Source: Scortum barcoo (lineage: Eukaryota > Chordata > Actinopteri > Centrarchiformes > Terapontidae). From it: a DNA stretch of 64,000 nt. The translations under genes and the position numbers were made by a program. The DNA is taken from the NCBI GenBank assembly GCA_023238725.1, contig CM041552.1, forward strand, positions 16,097,147 to 16,161,146. The letters are read 5' to 3'. Position 1 is the first letter of the stretch. Each line of letters opens with the position of its first letter. This document shows, in pieces, positions 54,101 through 59,311 of this stretch. The notes beneath the pieces are model-generated. The model saw only the letters and a program-made list of their open reading frames with translations, did no database searches and was not told the origin of the DNA.

Positions 54101-57100
54101 AAATACATGGGACCAAGGGGAGAAAAAAAGGTGACAGAGAGAGATACAGAATGAAATTTGGTAAAGAAGAAAGAAAAAGGAGTCAAAGAGAAGGAAGAGG
54201 GCAGCAGGAAATTCCTTCGTCAATTTCCCGACCCTTTGTCCTTCTTAAAAAACTGGAATAAGTAAATAATACTCCTCCTTCTCTTTTTCTCTTTCCCATG
54301 CCACTCCTCCCTCACTCATTAGTTATGTCCTTCTTTCTTTTTCATGTGGATGGCGTGCGCATCGCAGTCAGCAATGATGGCTGGATTTAAAATCTCCTGC
54401 CTGCCGGCTAGCACTTTCCTCTGTCCTTTTGTGGTGGAATGGATCGGGATCGTGTCAGTAACGCATGCATGTGATGCAGATGTGTCTCATACCTCATGTC
54501 TTCCAGTAGGTCACATTCGGTCTGGTGTTTAAAGTGCAGTCTTGTCATCTGCTCTGTGTGCGTGTTTTTCAGCTCCTGTGTCACTTTGACCTGGAGAAAA
54601 CAAAAAGACATTTATCACGTATCCATCAGTCTGATGGGCATGTGTGTTATTTATTTCGAACTCTACCATCTGAGACTTTGGTTATTAGGGTGAAGCTAAA
54701 ATATTGTCCTTGCCTGGTCATAAAAGAGCGCAGTGAACTACGAATGCCTCTACCTGCCTGAAAGTCGTGTACACATTAATAATTAATGATGATTTGTTGT
54801 TTCTCAGTGGCCATATCACTCAACCCTAGTTAGGTTAAATGTTGCGTGAAATCACCAAAAGACAAAAAAAACTCACCAATGTGACAAACAGGTGATCACT
54901 GATCAATCGACTGACAACTTGTTTCCGCTCGATTGGCAATAATACCAATATCAGAGCACATATTCAAAAAGAGGGATGGATAACTGGTTTTAGTTTCTTT
55001 CATCCCCAAGACAATCCCTGAAGATACTGAGCAAAATATTAAGGATGTTTGCTCTTTTCATGAAGTGCAGGTCAAAGTCACTGCTCTGTCATGGCTTCAC
55101 TCACTCAATCTGCCAAAAAGGTGCTGATGGAGATAAAGACAGAGAAAGTCAGAGAGGGATGAGGGAGATGTTGTCTATGCAAATAAGAAGAAGGAGGGCC
55201 ACGACTCAAGTCTTCAACGCGTTACGTCTTTTAGTATTCTGCCCCTGAGTCACTGTGACCTACATGCACAGGCTCAAATTATTTAACCCCCATCAATCAA
55301 TCTGTCTGTCTGCCAATCAGCTGTCATCTGTTTTGACTGCACTCAGCTCTAGAGTCACCTGAAAGGAACACACACACACACACACACACACACTCACTCC
55401 TCCCCGCCAACACACACACAGTCACTGTGGTGGTCATTGTTTATTGTCGGGTGAATTCCATCGGCTATTCACCAGCGTAACAGTGGGCAAATTCATGACT
55501 GTTCTAGACAAAACAATCAACAACATAACACACACTACACTAGCTTTACACAAAACACACACACACACACATCAGCACACAAACACTGCAGAGATCCTTT
55601 CTTTCATGTGCTGTGTCTTTGAAGATAAGGAGGGAGTGGTTCATTACATTATCGGGACAAAATGACTTCACTTGATTTCACCTTCTATCACTCATCGGAA
55701 ACCGCAGGGGGGGAGGGGGGGTAGAGACAGAGCGAAAGAGACGAGCGAGCGAGAGAGAGAAAAGAGAGCGAGAAGGGTGCGAAGGGAAGGGCAAAGGGTG
55801 ATGGAGAGATGGGGAGAAAATGAAAGGAAGAGTGGGGAAGAATAAGATGGGGTGGGTAAGAGAAGAAGATGGCGAGACTGAGAAAGAGAAACGGTCAGCG
55901 GGGAGAAGAAGGAGAAGGTGAAAGCATGAACAGTGAAAAAGACGGGATATGAAGATGCTGATTATAAGAGAAAGCGCAGGGGATGTTCTGATTATTAAAG
56001 GTCACGTTAAAGGAAAAGAGCTCAGCAGGGGTTGGGGTAGCTGATGCAGCAGGTAGGTCTTTACAGCTAAGAGAGAGGTTCCTGTTATGTCGGCCAGACA
56101 ATCGACACGCATATTTTTACTCATGACCGTGTACATCGCCACCTGTATGTATGAGGACATAACATAACAGCAACTGGGACTAGGCGGGATTTCCTAAAAA
56201 TCTATATATAGATAAAATCAGATTTGCCTCAATAACAGAACGTGTATGTCCTTTTTGTCACAGCGGCTCACTTCTGATTCGTTTCTCCTGTCCAATCACA
56301 GTATGAACACTTGAAAATACTTAGCTGTCGGCTAATTCGTTGGCTGAGCTTCTAGTTACATGCCAGTTACATGGTTGTGTAAATATTGTCAGCCCATTGA
56401 AAAATAATGTCACTTTGATATGCTAACTTTGATCCTGTTATAGCAATATGATACATTAGATTTATTGTCCAACCCAAATAGGAATGCCTTAAAATCTAAG
56501 CAATGCGACATCTCCACAAAATATGGCCAGAAAATATTACACAGAACCGATGCTTCTCTGCAAGAGCTTCCAAAGAAATGTAACATTATAAGCTCAATTA
56601 AACTGCATAGGTGTTACTGATTTTTGTTACTGGGTCCACTCCAACCTCTGTATGTGCCATTGGTATGATAGATAAATAGAGAGAAAGAGCAATGCACTGC
56701 CTCTGCCTCATTAGCAGCCATCTTTAATTTAAGCCACATAAAACTAATATATGAGAGTCAAACGAGATCAGTTTGTAAGCAGATGTGCTGAGACGCAGAG
56801 AAAACACTTAAGGGACTGTATGTGTCGCACTGGGAGTGAAATTATTAGTATCCAACAGCCAAACACTGATGCACTCTGGCTGTGGTGCTGCGGGGATGAG
56901 TGTGGCGAGTGTGCCAGCCACATTGGCAGCGGGTAACACATCGGTGTCTTGCAAATTCTGCTTCATCCCAGGAAGCCTTCTGAGCGGCAAAACTGAGCAG
57001 GGACAACGGTGACGGCTGACAAATGGGATCTTACAAAACGAATGTGACCGTAATGGTGCGCTAGATCAATGCACAGTGGAACAAGACAACCACAGTGGTC

Positions 57101-58162
57101 TGTCTCTTTCTCTCTCTCTCTTCAGCCTCTGTTGATAAAAGGACCTGCTGGAGTGTCTCTGTGTGTGTGTGTATGAGTGTGTGAGTGCGTGCGTGTGTTT
57201 TACAGACATGATGTGACATGTTCAAGGCCAGTCTGTAGTGTAGACACCCACAGCATAAATGGCACTGGGGGAATATGTGGTAATTAAGAGAAAACTGTGC
57301 AGAGGTTCACAGCAGGGTAATTGGCTCTCATGCATCTATTTCAGGAGGACACACACACACACACACTTTACCCACATACACTGGGTGCCAAGCTATATAG
57401 GGGACTGTGGTCTTTCCTCAGCCCTATACATAATCAATAAGTCAGTATCAGACATAGCTGTGCCAGCGTGAGTGTGTGTGTGTTTAGCTTTTGTCAGCTC
57501 AGCCTTTGATGAAACGACTTGACCCTGGATGTGCTGAAGGTCTTCAGTTGAGACGAGCAGCATCACAGCGTAGAGGAGCTGGGTTTTTTTGCTGTGCTTT
57601 CTCTTGTCACAATGTCAAAACAATTTCCAGTTAAAACAACATTAGCAACAAAAAGAAAGAAACACCGGCGCTCCCCCCCGCAGCACACTGACATTAAATC
57701 ACGGATTCTAGCTGCGACGTTACGGCCACAAGTTGACGTGAAAAATACACTGGACATTTGCCTTTCATTTAGAGTTAATATTTTCCACGACGTTGAGAGG
57801 ACAGCCGGGATAACGTGATGTTGTCGGTAACACGGTGCGGTCTCCCGTTAGCACACCTAGCGTCCTCCGGCTAACGGTATGTGACGTTTGACGGCTCGCG
57901 CTGTAACGGCTGGACAGATGCATGTTAATGTCGCTAGGTTACCGACTAACCTCAGCTAGCAACGGTTGCTAATGTCGGCTAGCGAAAGGGTCTTTTTCCT
58001 CCCCTCCACACACACACACACACCTTTAATTTCCCTTAAGCCCCGCAGCGCCTTTTTTACGCGGTTAATAAAACCTCCACGCCTATGAGGTCGCCGTTAT
58101 CCGTCAGCTAAAAACATAACGGACTCCGCAAAATCACTCACCTTCCTCGGCGGCGGCTGCAT
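1418..58162 (-). CDS. fchsd2: fchsd2, F-BAR and double SH3 domains protein 2 (18 coding exons, 3' end outside window)
   Basis: Family knowledge: FCHSD2 (Nervous wreck homologue) is a cytoplasmic membrane-curving adaptor. It binds phosphoinositides through its F-BAR domain and promotes branched actin at clathrin-coated pits through WASP-family and intersectin partners. Seen here: minus-strand exons at 58142-58162, 54493-54590, 38505-38550, 28789-28868, 28193-28337, 27879-28012, 26590-26644, 26240-26368, 21398-21520, 20359-20454, 14023-14139, 13801-13905, 8264-8353, 7978-8040, 3540-3674, 3017-3100, 2632-2809 and 1418-1638. All have GT/AG borders and compatible phases and sum to 1920 nt (640 codons). 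F-BAR is about residues 10-280, SH3-1 471-527, SH3-2 567-627. The tract DDSSSSPSGTLRNYPLTCKV and the MQPPPRKVKVTQEL start separate it from FCHSD1. The mammalian protein is about 740 residues, so roughly 100 residues of proline-rich tail lie left of the window. Confidence 0.95.
1639..2631 (-). other. fchsd2 intron 18
   Basis: About 1 kb of AT-rich intron. A T-run of about 17 bases ends near 2354 and a shorter one ends at 2400. Part of 1700-1770 resembles an echo of the SH3-2 exon border (ccttaatctgcttggccttcat near 1720), probably by chance or from a small duplication. Nothing else supported. Confidence 0.6.
2632..2809 (-). CDS. fchsd2: fchsd2 exon 18 (residues 508-566, end of SH3-1)
   Basis: 178 bp. 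Encodes ARNKTGHVGYVPEKYLQFPT (the GYVPxxYL end of SH3-1), then a Ser/Thr-rich inter-SH3 linker including SLLSMLQSLATLDARSHTSS. Ends with one base of a Met codon completed by exon 19. Donor GTAAGT is a perfect consensus. Acceptor TTATAG is preceded by (GU)n rather than pyrimidines. Confidence 0.95.
2810..3016 (-). promoter_or_regulatory. fchsd2 intron 17 with AC tract at 5' end and GU tract at 3' end
   Basis: Read on the transcribed strand, the 207-nt intron opens GTGCACAAAT and then has about five AC dinucleotides (2995-3007). It closes with about nine GU dinucleotides (2817-2835), then TTTTATAG. The two tracts are complementary and could pair, bringing the splice sites together. Such (AC)m-(GU)n intron ends are described in zebrafish, where structure substitutes for a polypyrimidine tract. 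That it works this way here is inference. Confidence 0.6.
3017..3100 (-). CDS. fchsd2: fchsd2 exon 17 (residues 480-507, SH3-1 core)
   Basis: 84 bp, phase 0. Encodes ASQPDELTIDEQEMLEVIED then GDMEDWVK. This holds the acidic RT loop and the ligand-binding Trp (W505). Acceptor CTGCAG with a good pyrimidine tract. Donor GTGCAC is weak and is followed within 11 nt by an (AC)n tract. Confidence 0.95.
3261..3427. repeat. Short inverted-repeat element in intron 16
   Basis: Perfect 14-bp inverted repeats GGCATTTTCAAGGT (3261-3274) and its complement (3414-3427) bound 167 bp that also contains partial copies of the motif (ttttcaagc). It resembles a fish interspersed repeat rich in 'ttcaagcactt' words, probably a small MITE. 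No clean target-site duplication seen. Confidence 0.5.
3540..3674 (-). CDS. fchsd2: fchsd2 exon 16 (residues 435-479, start of SH3-1)
   Basis: 135 bp, phase 0. Encodes an acidic linker (LEREEGEECEENMEVFDDSS) then PSGTLRNYPLTCKVLYSYK. The last ten residues are the first strand and RT-loop start of SH3-1 (VLYSY in place of ALYDY). Acceptor TTAAAG after a GU-rich stretch. Donor GTAACC is followed by a C run and (CA)n. Confidence 0.95.
4565..4890. repeat. Degenerate dispersed fish repeat ('gctaacatgctaa' family)
   Basis: Contains the words 'gcatgctaatata', 'gttagcatgctaattac', 'tgcaggtatttggtca' and 'aattcatcctgaggggga', then 'atttcatggcaat', in the order familiar from a very common teleost interspersed repeat. 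The transposon class is not something I can state. Recognition is from memory and the ends are approximate. Confidence 0.5.
6950..7105. repeat. Degenerate dispersed fish repeat ('ggttagcttag' family)
   Basis: Words 'accactctcatgtctgta', 'agctggttagcttag', 'gcattaagactg' and 'cagctagcttagctctg' occur in the order of a widespread teleost repeat. Divergent and truncated; limits approximate and class unknown to me. Confidence 0.5.
7978..8040 (-). CDS. fchsd2: fchsd2 exon 15 (residues 414-434)
   Basis: 63 bp, phase 0. Encodes VMEELENERWASYTSHDPSL and a final S. VMEELENERWA is invariant with mammals; the rest is variable linker. Acceptor CTGTAG, donor GTGAGA. Confidence 0.92.
8264..8353 (-). CDS. 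fchsd2: fchsd2 exon 14 (residues 384-413)
   Basis: 90 bp, phase 0. Encodes TIKLKAEARLDLLRQVGVAV then DTWLKSAMNQ. Acceptor TTCCAAAG with a good pyrimidine tract, donor GTGAGT. Continues the helical linker between the F-BAR and SH3 domains. Confidence 0.94.
8354..13800 (-). other. fchsd2 intron 13
   Basis: 5.4 kb of intron. Visible content: T- and A-runs, a short GA tract near 12460-12477 and low-complexity AT-rich sequence. I recognise no exon, RNA gene or mobile element. Confidence 0.55.
13801..13905 (-). CDS. fchsd2: fchsd2 exon 13 (residues 349-383)
   Basis: 105 bp, phase 0. Encodes CLEECESHGLPPTEQGRLDL then EMKIEDTKENMRKAE, a charged helical linker that probably forms a coiled coil. Acceptor TTTTCAG, donor GTCAGT. 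Corresponds to the LNDLECHGAAVSEQSRAELE region of the mammalian protein but is only moderately conserved. Confidence 0.93.
14023..14139 (-). CDS. fchsd2: fchsd2 exon 12 (residues 310-348)
   Basis: 117 bp, phase 0 both sides. Encodes SRQLESETGTTEEHSLNKEA then RKWATRVAREHKNIIHYKR, nearly identical to mammalian FCHSD2. Donor GTAAGA at 14022. The acceptor GTTAG is preceded by an interrupted (GU)n tract rather than pyrimidines, and CA repeats lie 12 nt inside the downstream intron. Intron 12 (13906-14022) is only 117 nt. Confidence 0.95.
14140..19147 (-). other. fchsd2 intron between candidate exon 11 and exon 12
   Basis: 5 kb. On the sense strand GU-rich sequence (14140-14280) directly precedes exon 12. 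The rest is AT-rich with no repeat or RNA gene that I recognise. Confidence 0.55.
19148..19222 (-). CDS. fchsd2: Candidate alternative fchsd2 exon 11 (25 codons)
   Basis: 75 bp open on the minus strand with acceptor GCGCCAG and donor GTAGTC, phase 0 at both ends. It could be included or skipped between exon 10 and exon 12 without changing the frame. It would insert 25 residues including SVQQLVDIEPSPVSAMRMTL at the F-BAR/linker boundary. Human FCHSD2 as I know it passes directly from the equivalent of exon 10 to exon 12, so this would be an isoform-specific or fish-specific insert. The acceptor lacks a long pyrimidine run and has GU-rich sequence instead. It could also be a chance open stretch. 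Confidence 0.5.
19223..20358 (-). other. fchsd2 intron between exon 10 and candidate exon 11
   Basis: 1.1 kb. On the sense strand an AC-rich tract lies about 95-120 nt inside the 5' splice site (20238-20264), and GU-rich sequence lies before the candidate exon 11 acceptor (19230-19320). A purine-rich stretch occupies 19430-19580. Confidence 0.55.
20359..20454 (-). CDS. fchsd2: fchsd2 exon 10 (residues 278-309)
   Basis: 96 bp, phase 0 both sides. Encodes IIQEFNQQLFMQENPVFHKA then HDFQFQPSECDT, matching the QENAVFHKPQPFQFQPCDSDT segment that closes the F-BAR region. Acceptor TCCCAG, donor GTAAGA. It joins in frame either to exon 12 (SRQLES) or to the candidate exon 11. Confidence 0.93.
20455..21397 (-). 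other. fchsd2 intron 9
   Basis: 0.94 kb of unremarkable intron; no repeat or RNA gene recognised. Confidence 0.55.
21398..21520 (-). CDS. fchsd2: fchsd2 exon 9 (residues 237-277)
   Basis: 123 bp, phase 0 both sides. Encodes ALDGRIYEHVKDYLVALCRT then ELEASQATHNTFQFLLDKST and R, the last F-BAR helices. Acceptor CTCTAG. For the donor I chose AGG|GTGAGT over AG|GGTGAG because it gives the better consensus and keeps the frame into IIQEF of exon 10. Confidence 0.93.
22435..22468. repeat. Perfect 15-bp inverted repeat with 4-nt loop
   Basis: TTTATTTATACACCA (22435-22449), loop CTGT, then the exact complement (22454-22468). A hairpin in intron 8 RNA or a cruciform in DNA is possible. No terminal-repeat or duplication signs beyond it. 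Confidence 0.7.
23036..23184. repeat. (GT)19 followed by (CA)10 microsatellites
   Basis: (GT)n at 23036-23073 and (CA)n at 23164-23184, separated by 90 bp, are mutually complementary and could fold on each other. Ordinary polymorphic fish dinucleotide repeats. Confidence 0.9.
26240..26368 (-). CDS. fchsd2: fchsd2 exon 8 (residues 194-236)
   Basis: 129 bp, phase 0 at both ends. Encodes LKAKRSDCNSKATQARNDYL then LTLAAANAHHDRYYHTDLLH and CIQ. The ARNDYLLTLAAANAHxDRYY motif is a family signature in the distal F-BAR helix. Acceptor TTTAAG, donor GTATTC. Confidence 0.95.
26590..26644 (-). CDS. fchsd2: fchsd2 exon 7 (residues 175-193)
   Basis: 55 bp. Encodes KSKLGLFQSRISLQKASVK with the split Lys from exon 6. 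Acceptor TTTTCAG, donor GTAAGA. Near-identical to the mammalian stretch SKLSLFQSRISLQKASVK. Confidence 0.95.
26645..27878 (-). other. fchsd2 intron 6
   Basis: 1.2 kb with a (TG)20 microsatellite at 27041-27080 and a short G-run near 27512. No other feature recognised. Confidence 0.55.
27041..27080. repeat. (TG)20 microsatellite
   Basis: Uninterrupted TG dinucleotides in fchsd2 intron 6. Confidence 0.95.
27879..28012 (-). CDS. fchsd2: fchsd2 exon 6 (residues 131-174)
   Basis: 134 bp. Encodes TIDQLSGIQAELQESVKELA then KAKKKYYDCEQVAHAVREKA and DIEA. It is a long amphipathic, lysine-rich helix typical of the concave membrane-binding face of F-BAR dimers (the role of individual residues is inference). 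Acceptor TTCACAG, donor GTGAGT. About 20 nt inside the donor is a short (GT)n run on the sense strand. Confidence 0.95.
28193..28337 (-). CDS. fchsd2: fchsd2 exon 5 (residues 82-130)
   Basis: 145 bp. Encodes NVYAVWRSYLEGTVQVSQSR then LNVCDNYKSQVSDPAKTVRL and YKEQQLKK, matching the central F-BAR helix of FCHSD2. Acceptor AACTAG, donor GTAAGC. Intron 4 (28338-28788) is 451 bp, intron 5 (28013-28192) only 180 bp. Confidence 0.95.
28761..28784. repeat. (CA)n microsatellite abutting the exon 4 donor
   Basis: CA repeats on the plus strand; on the transcript these are GU repeats that start at about intron position +5 of intron 4. Confidence 0.9.
28789..28868 (-). CDS. fchsd2: fchsd2 exon 4 (residues 56-81)
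   Basis: 80 bp. Encodes ALQKLASQYLKRDWPGINPD then DQRTDYR, the most recognisable part of the F-BAR domain in this family. Acceptor TTTTCAG, donor GTAGGT. The donor runs straight into a (GT)n tract at 28761-28784 on the transcribed sense, so the repeat begins within about 4 nt of the splice site. Confidence 0.95.
29493..29512. repeat. T20 homopolymer
   Basis: Twenty consecutive T on the plus strand in intron 3. I see no retroposed body attached on either side. Confidence 0.9.
33115..33160. repeat. (GT)n microsatellite
   Basis: About 23 GT dinucleotides, preceded by an interrupted GT stretch from 33105. Confidence 0.95.
34520..34544. repeat. (CA)12 microsatellite
   Basis: Uninterrupted CA repeats in intron 3. 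Confidence 0.95.
36692..36765 (-). pseudogene. Degraded tRNA-Thr-like sequence with CAA in the anticodon loop
   Basis: On the minus strand the T-arm is intact (CTGGG, TTCAAAT, CCCAG) and the 3' acceptor CAGTGC is followed by TTTTT, as in the tRNA-Thr copies nearby. The D-arm and anticodon stem are degraded; the anticodon loop reads CTCAAAA where the others read CTAGTAA. Probably a decayed duplicate of the tRNA-Thr cluster rather than a functional tRNA. Confidence 0.6.
37042..37619. mobile_element. MITE copy 1 (578 bp, palindromic ends)
   Basis: Left end TGCCCCTTTTCCACTAGTAC and right end complementary (TGGCCCTTTTCCACTAGTAC when reversed), extended inward by GAGTCGAGTCGAG-type arrays. Its interior matches copy 2 (49923-50494) over nearly the full length, including 'agatggctgcacagaaatc' and 'tccgtagtcgtttcgtg'. 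Flanked by TAA on the left and AAA on the right, an imperfect 3-bp duplication. The 3-bp size and ends suggest a PIF/Harbinger-type non-autonomous element (inference). Unusually CpG-rich for an intron. Confidence 0.85.
37750..37823 (-). tRNA. tRNA-Thr(AGT) copy A
   Basis: Minus strand: acceptor GGCGCTG pairs with CAGTGCC (one G-U). A-box TGGCTTAGTTGG, anticodon arm CCTGT-CTAGTAA-ACAGG with anticodon AGT, B-box GGTTCGAATCC, then TTTT as the pol III stop. It is the vertebrate tRNA-Thr-AGT sequence with a compensated C-G to U-A change in the acceptor stem. Lies in fchsd2 intron 3, same strand as the host gene. Confidence 0.93.
38505..38550 (-). CDS. fchsd2: fchsd2 exon 3 (residues 40-55, F-BAR helix)
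   Basis: 46 bp between acceptor CTGTAG and donor GTAAGA. Encodes SYSLKKGQLERDYAQ after the split Arg, and joins in frame to ALQKLASQYLKRDWPG of exon 4. It aligns with the TFSQKKAAIEREYAQ segment of mammalian FCHSD2 but is less similar than neighbouring exons. A mutually exclusive alternative exon could exist; I did not see one by eye. It sits between duplicated tRNA-bearing blocks. Confidence 0.85.
39556..39615 (-). pseudogene. tRNA-Thr fragment lacking part of the anticodon arm
   Basis: Minus strand retains the A-box region (CTTAGTTGGTTAAAG), the 3' half of the anticodon stem and a T-arm (TTTGAATCC), and the CAGTGCC end followed by TTTT. The segment GCGCCTGTCTA is deleted, so no cloverleaf can form. 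Confidence 0.85.
39759..39832 (-). tRNA. tRNA-Thr(AGT) copy B
   Basis: Identical through the tRNA body to copy A: acceptor GGCGCTG/CAGTGCC, anticodon AGT, B-box GGTTCGAATCC, TTTT directly downstream. It lies about 150 bp from the tRNA-Thr fragment. Confidence 0.93.
41892..41956 (+). pseudogene. tRNA-Met(CAT)-like relic
   Basis: Plus strand contains TCAATCTCATAATCTGAAGG then TCGTGAGTTCAAGCCTCA, the anticodon and T arms of elongator tRNA-Met with anticodon CAT. The D-arm is shortened and the 5' acceptor (GGCGCCG) does not pair with the 3' end (CAGGGTA). It could be a dead tRNA gene or the head of a tRNA-derived SINE; no SINE body was recognised. Confidence 0.65.
42850..42923 (-). tRNA. tRNA-Thr(AGT) copy C (weak terminator)
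   Basis: Complete cloverleaf with acceptor GGTGCTG/CAGTGCC (two G-U pairs), anticodon AGT. The B-box is GGTTCAAATCC (G changed to A). Downstream there is only TTT before CAACC, so the pol III stop is weaker than in the other copies. May be less active or decaying. Confidence 0.85.
42985..43345 (-). repeat. LINE-tail repeat with (ATCC)n, copy 1
   Basis: After an ATCC/AGCC simple repeat comes 'gggtcacagggtgtgctgg', 'agcctatctcagct', 'ggcaggggtacaccctgga', 'cacttaggggcaattta' and 'aacatgcaaactccacaca'. This order is familiar from a very abundant fish LINE 3' region (L2/CR1-like; family from memory). It lies immediately beside tRNA-Thr copy C. Confidence 0.7.
43553..43626 (-). tRNA. tRNA-Thr(AGT) copy D
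   Basis: Acceptor GGTGCTG/CAGTGCC, anticodon AGT, B-box GGTTCAAATCC as in copy C, but followed by TTTT. Its right flank matches copy C and its left flank matches copy F. Confidence 0.9.
43670..43862 (-). repeat. LINE-tail repeat, copy 2 (shorter)
   Basis: Same repeat as 42985-43345, ending after 'cacttaggggcaattta'. It shares with copy 1 the spacing and the sequence linking it to the adjacent tRNA ('aaaaatgtttacattggcaa'), so tRNA and repeat were duplicated as a unit. Confidence 0.7.
44402..44416. repeat. G15 homopolymer
   Basis: Fifteen consecutive G on the plus strand in intron 2. Length should be treated as uncertain in any assembly. Confidence 0.85.
44573..44646 (-). tRNA. tRNA-Thr(AGT) copy E
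   Basis: Acceptor GGCACTG pairs with CAGTGCC with no wobble (the G-U of other copies is resolved to A-U). Anticodon AGT, B-box GGTTCGAATCC, TTTT downstream. Its flanks are homologous to those of copy A, 6.8 kb away across exon 3. Confidence 0.93.
44983..45056 (-). tRNA. tRNA-Thr(AGT) copy F
   Basis: Body identical to copies A and B (GGCGCTG/CAGTGCC, anticodon AGT, GGTTCGAATCC, TTTT). Left flank shares 'atgagagcagtgctc' with copy D. Confidence 0.93.
47845..50643 (+). mobile_element. Rex3 (RTE-clade) non-LTR retrotransposon, internally deleted
   Basis: Flanked by a perfect 15-bp target-site duplication ATAATATAGTTTAAG (47830-47844 and 50644-50658). The 5' region has the Rex3 words 'gaaccgccaccttactgtgg' and 'ggtctcccatggcaaacagg'; the 3' end is 'gataagcggagg' then a short GATGAA repeat. 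The endonuclease region is recognisable (ORF 48506-48709, reading IVLLGDFNTYV), but frames are broken by shifts and stops. At about 49745 the sequence jumps from the N-terminal RT flank (CTTGGCTGACACGCC) to the C-terminal region (GGAGGAGCTCGGAGTAGA), so the RT catalytic core is missing. A MITE is inserted at 49923-50494. Dead element. Confidence 0.9.
49923..50494. mobile_element. MITE copy 2 (572 bp), nested in Rex3
   Basis: Same family as 37042-37619, same orientation, with ends TGCCCCTTTTCC and GGAAAAGGGCCA. It interrupts the Rex3 phrase GACTATGTCTCTC and leaves TAT duplicated on both sides (49920-49922 and 50495-50497). This fixes the element ends and a 3-bp duplication. It lacks the intact TGACGTCA present in copy 1. 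Confidence 0.9.
52589..52872. repeat. Possible degraded MITE with 'gggctgcaag' ends
   Basis: Left end 'agggctgcaaggaatta' and right end 'tcttgcagcacc' are roughly inverted. The interior words 'ttattttcaatatt', 'gttgatcgactaatgg' and 'attagtcaacc' resemble a widespread fish repeat built on 'gattaatcgattag'. Divergent, ends approximate. Confidence 0.4.
54493..54590 (-). CDS. fchsd2: fchsd2 exon 2 (residues 8-39)
   Basis: 98 bp. Encodes VKVTQELKNTHTEQMTRL, then HFKHQTECDLLEDMR, the start of the first F-BAR helix. Acceptor CTCCAG, donor GTATGA. Ends with two bases of an Arg codon completed by the G that opens exon 3. The 15.9-kb intron 2 that follows carries most of the tRNA genes and transposons of the window. 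Confidence 0.95.
54591..58141 (-). other. fchsd2 intron 1
   Basis: 3.6 kb. CA tracts at 55369-55393 and 55556-55571, and a nearly pure purine tract at 55706-55930 on the plus strand (pyrimidine-rich in the transcript). The first 500 bases of the intron next to exon 1 are CpG-rich. No coding sequence recognised. Confidence 0.55.
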
Positions 58163-58680
58163 TTTGGAGTATTGACATGAATGGTATTTCCCTGGTGAGA
58201 TGTATTGTAATTCCGAGAGGAAATCCAAATCAGTATGGGACTGATTTTTTTTTTTTGTTGTTTTTGTTTCCCTCACTCAGAACAAAACAAAACAAAAAAA
58301 AAATACCTCCCGTCCCTCCAGACGACCAGGGAGGAAAGACGGGAGTTAAATTTGTACTCCGGCGGCCATGATTGATGATAAATGGCTGGTTTATACAGAG
58401 CAGAGGCTGGACACACTTGTGTTGGCTGCTGCCACTACTAGAGGACTAGTGTGTACTGTACTGTTTTGTGAGGCAGACAGGCGGAGAGGAAAAAGCAGAG
58501 GGAAGGGATGGAGTGGTATGGTGGGGGGGGTGGATGTTAACGGGGAAGCCCTTCAGCAAGGCGGCTCGACGGCTCCCCAAAGCGGCGGAGAGCGACAGAG
58601 CGGCCGGTCCGCGGTGAAAAACACCGGGAGCGGTGTTTTGTTCTGCTTTTTCTCCCCCAGCGTCCACACTTAACGTCGAT
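57640..58680 (-). promoter_or_regulatory. fchsd2: CpG-rich region around fchsd2 exon 1
   Basis: CpG dinucleotides are frequent here ('gcggctcgacgg', 'gcggccggtccgcgg', 'ggctcgcgctgtaacgg') in contrast to the CpG-poor introns. Exon 1 is inside. Reads as a TATA-less CpG-island promoter for fchsd2. No specific initiator or transcription start can be placed by eye. I did not compute observed/expected ratios. Confidence 0.65.
58142..58162 (-). CDS. fchsd2: fchsd2 exon 1 (start codon, residues 1-7)
   Basis: ATG at 58162-58160 begins MQPPPRK, the conserved family N-terminus. The ATG has A at -3. The donor GTGAGT follows directly at 58141. The exon lies in a CpG-rich region, as expected for a broadly expressed promoter. 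Phase 0 into exon 2 (VKVTQEL). The 5' UTR continues to the right but its limit cannot be read. Confidence 0.92.
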
Positions 58681-58961
58681 TAAAGCTCGTGTAAAAAAAA
58701 AAAAAAACAATAAAATGATAGTCAGGCTGAGAGCGATAAAATGGGATTATTTGTCCCCTTAGCATCATTTTTGTTGGGTGTTTTTTTGTTACCGAGCTCA
58801 AGGAGAAAGCGGCTGACAGTGACGGGAGGCTGCGTCCAGCAGACCTGCATAGCAACAAGAAACCGCAGTCGATCAAGAAAAATCGATCAGACTGGGGTGA
58901 GAAAACTGTATAAAAAAACAAACAAACAAAGGACATCTTACGGAATTTTAGACCCTTTATT

Positions 58962-58963
<2 letters not shown>

Positions 58964-59001
<38 letters not shown>
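58964..59001. repeat. (AAT)12 microsatellite
   Basis: Uninterrupted AAT/TAA trinucleotides upstream of fchsd2. Confidence 0.95.
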
Positions 59002-59198
59002 TTTTAGGCTGTCACACAATCCAGTTAGGGTAAGGGCTATCCAGTTAAAACAACAGCCTATGGTCATATATGCATATATTCAAATAAATCATAAATCATA
59101 TATTAGAAAAAACTATTTCAAAACGTTATTAAATATTGTGTGCTATTATAAAGTAGACTAATAATAGACTAATCTTCAAAAATCTACATGCATCAGGG

Positions 59199-59276
59199 CA
59201 GAGCCAGCCCTATCCAATGTGGCCTAAAGCCCTAGGCAAGATTTTATATATGGCGATTTACATACGCTTACAAAAT

Positions 59277-59311
<35 letters not shown>

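Larger units (their letters stand above)
38551..54492 (-). other. fchsd2 intron 2, repeat and tRNA nursery
   Basis: 15.9 kb. Carries five tRNA-Thr(AGT) genes, one tRNA-Thr fragment, a tRNA-Met-like relic, two LINE-tail repeats, Rex3 with a nested MITE, and a possible degraded MITE at 52589-52872. Between 45057-47829 and 50659-52588 I see only unique or low-complexity sequence; 54030-54210 is purine-rich. Confidence 0.6.

Noticed and set aside
57594..57818. Open frame on the plus strand inside fchsd2 intron 1 with a basic start (KRKKHRRS)
   Set aside because: No recognisable domain, no supporting splice signals, and it lies in the CpG-rich region where stop codons are rarer. Treated as chance.
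58368..58673. 101-codon plus-strand open frame upstream of fchsd2
   Set aside because: GC-rich promoter-proximal sequence gives long open frames by composition. It has no family resemblance and is antisense to the likely 5' UTR.
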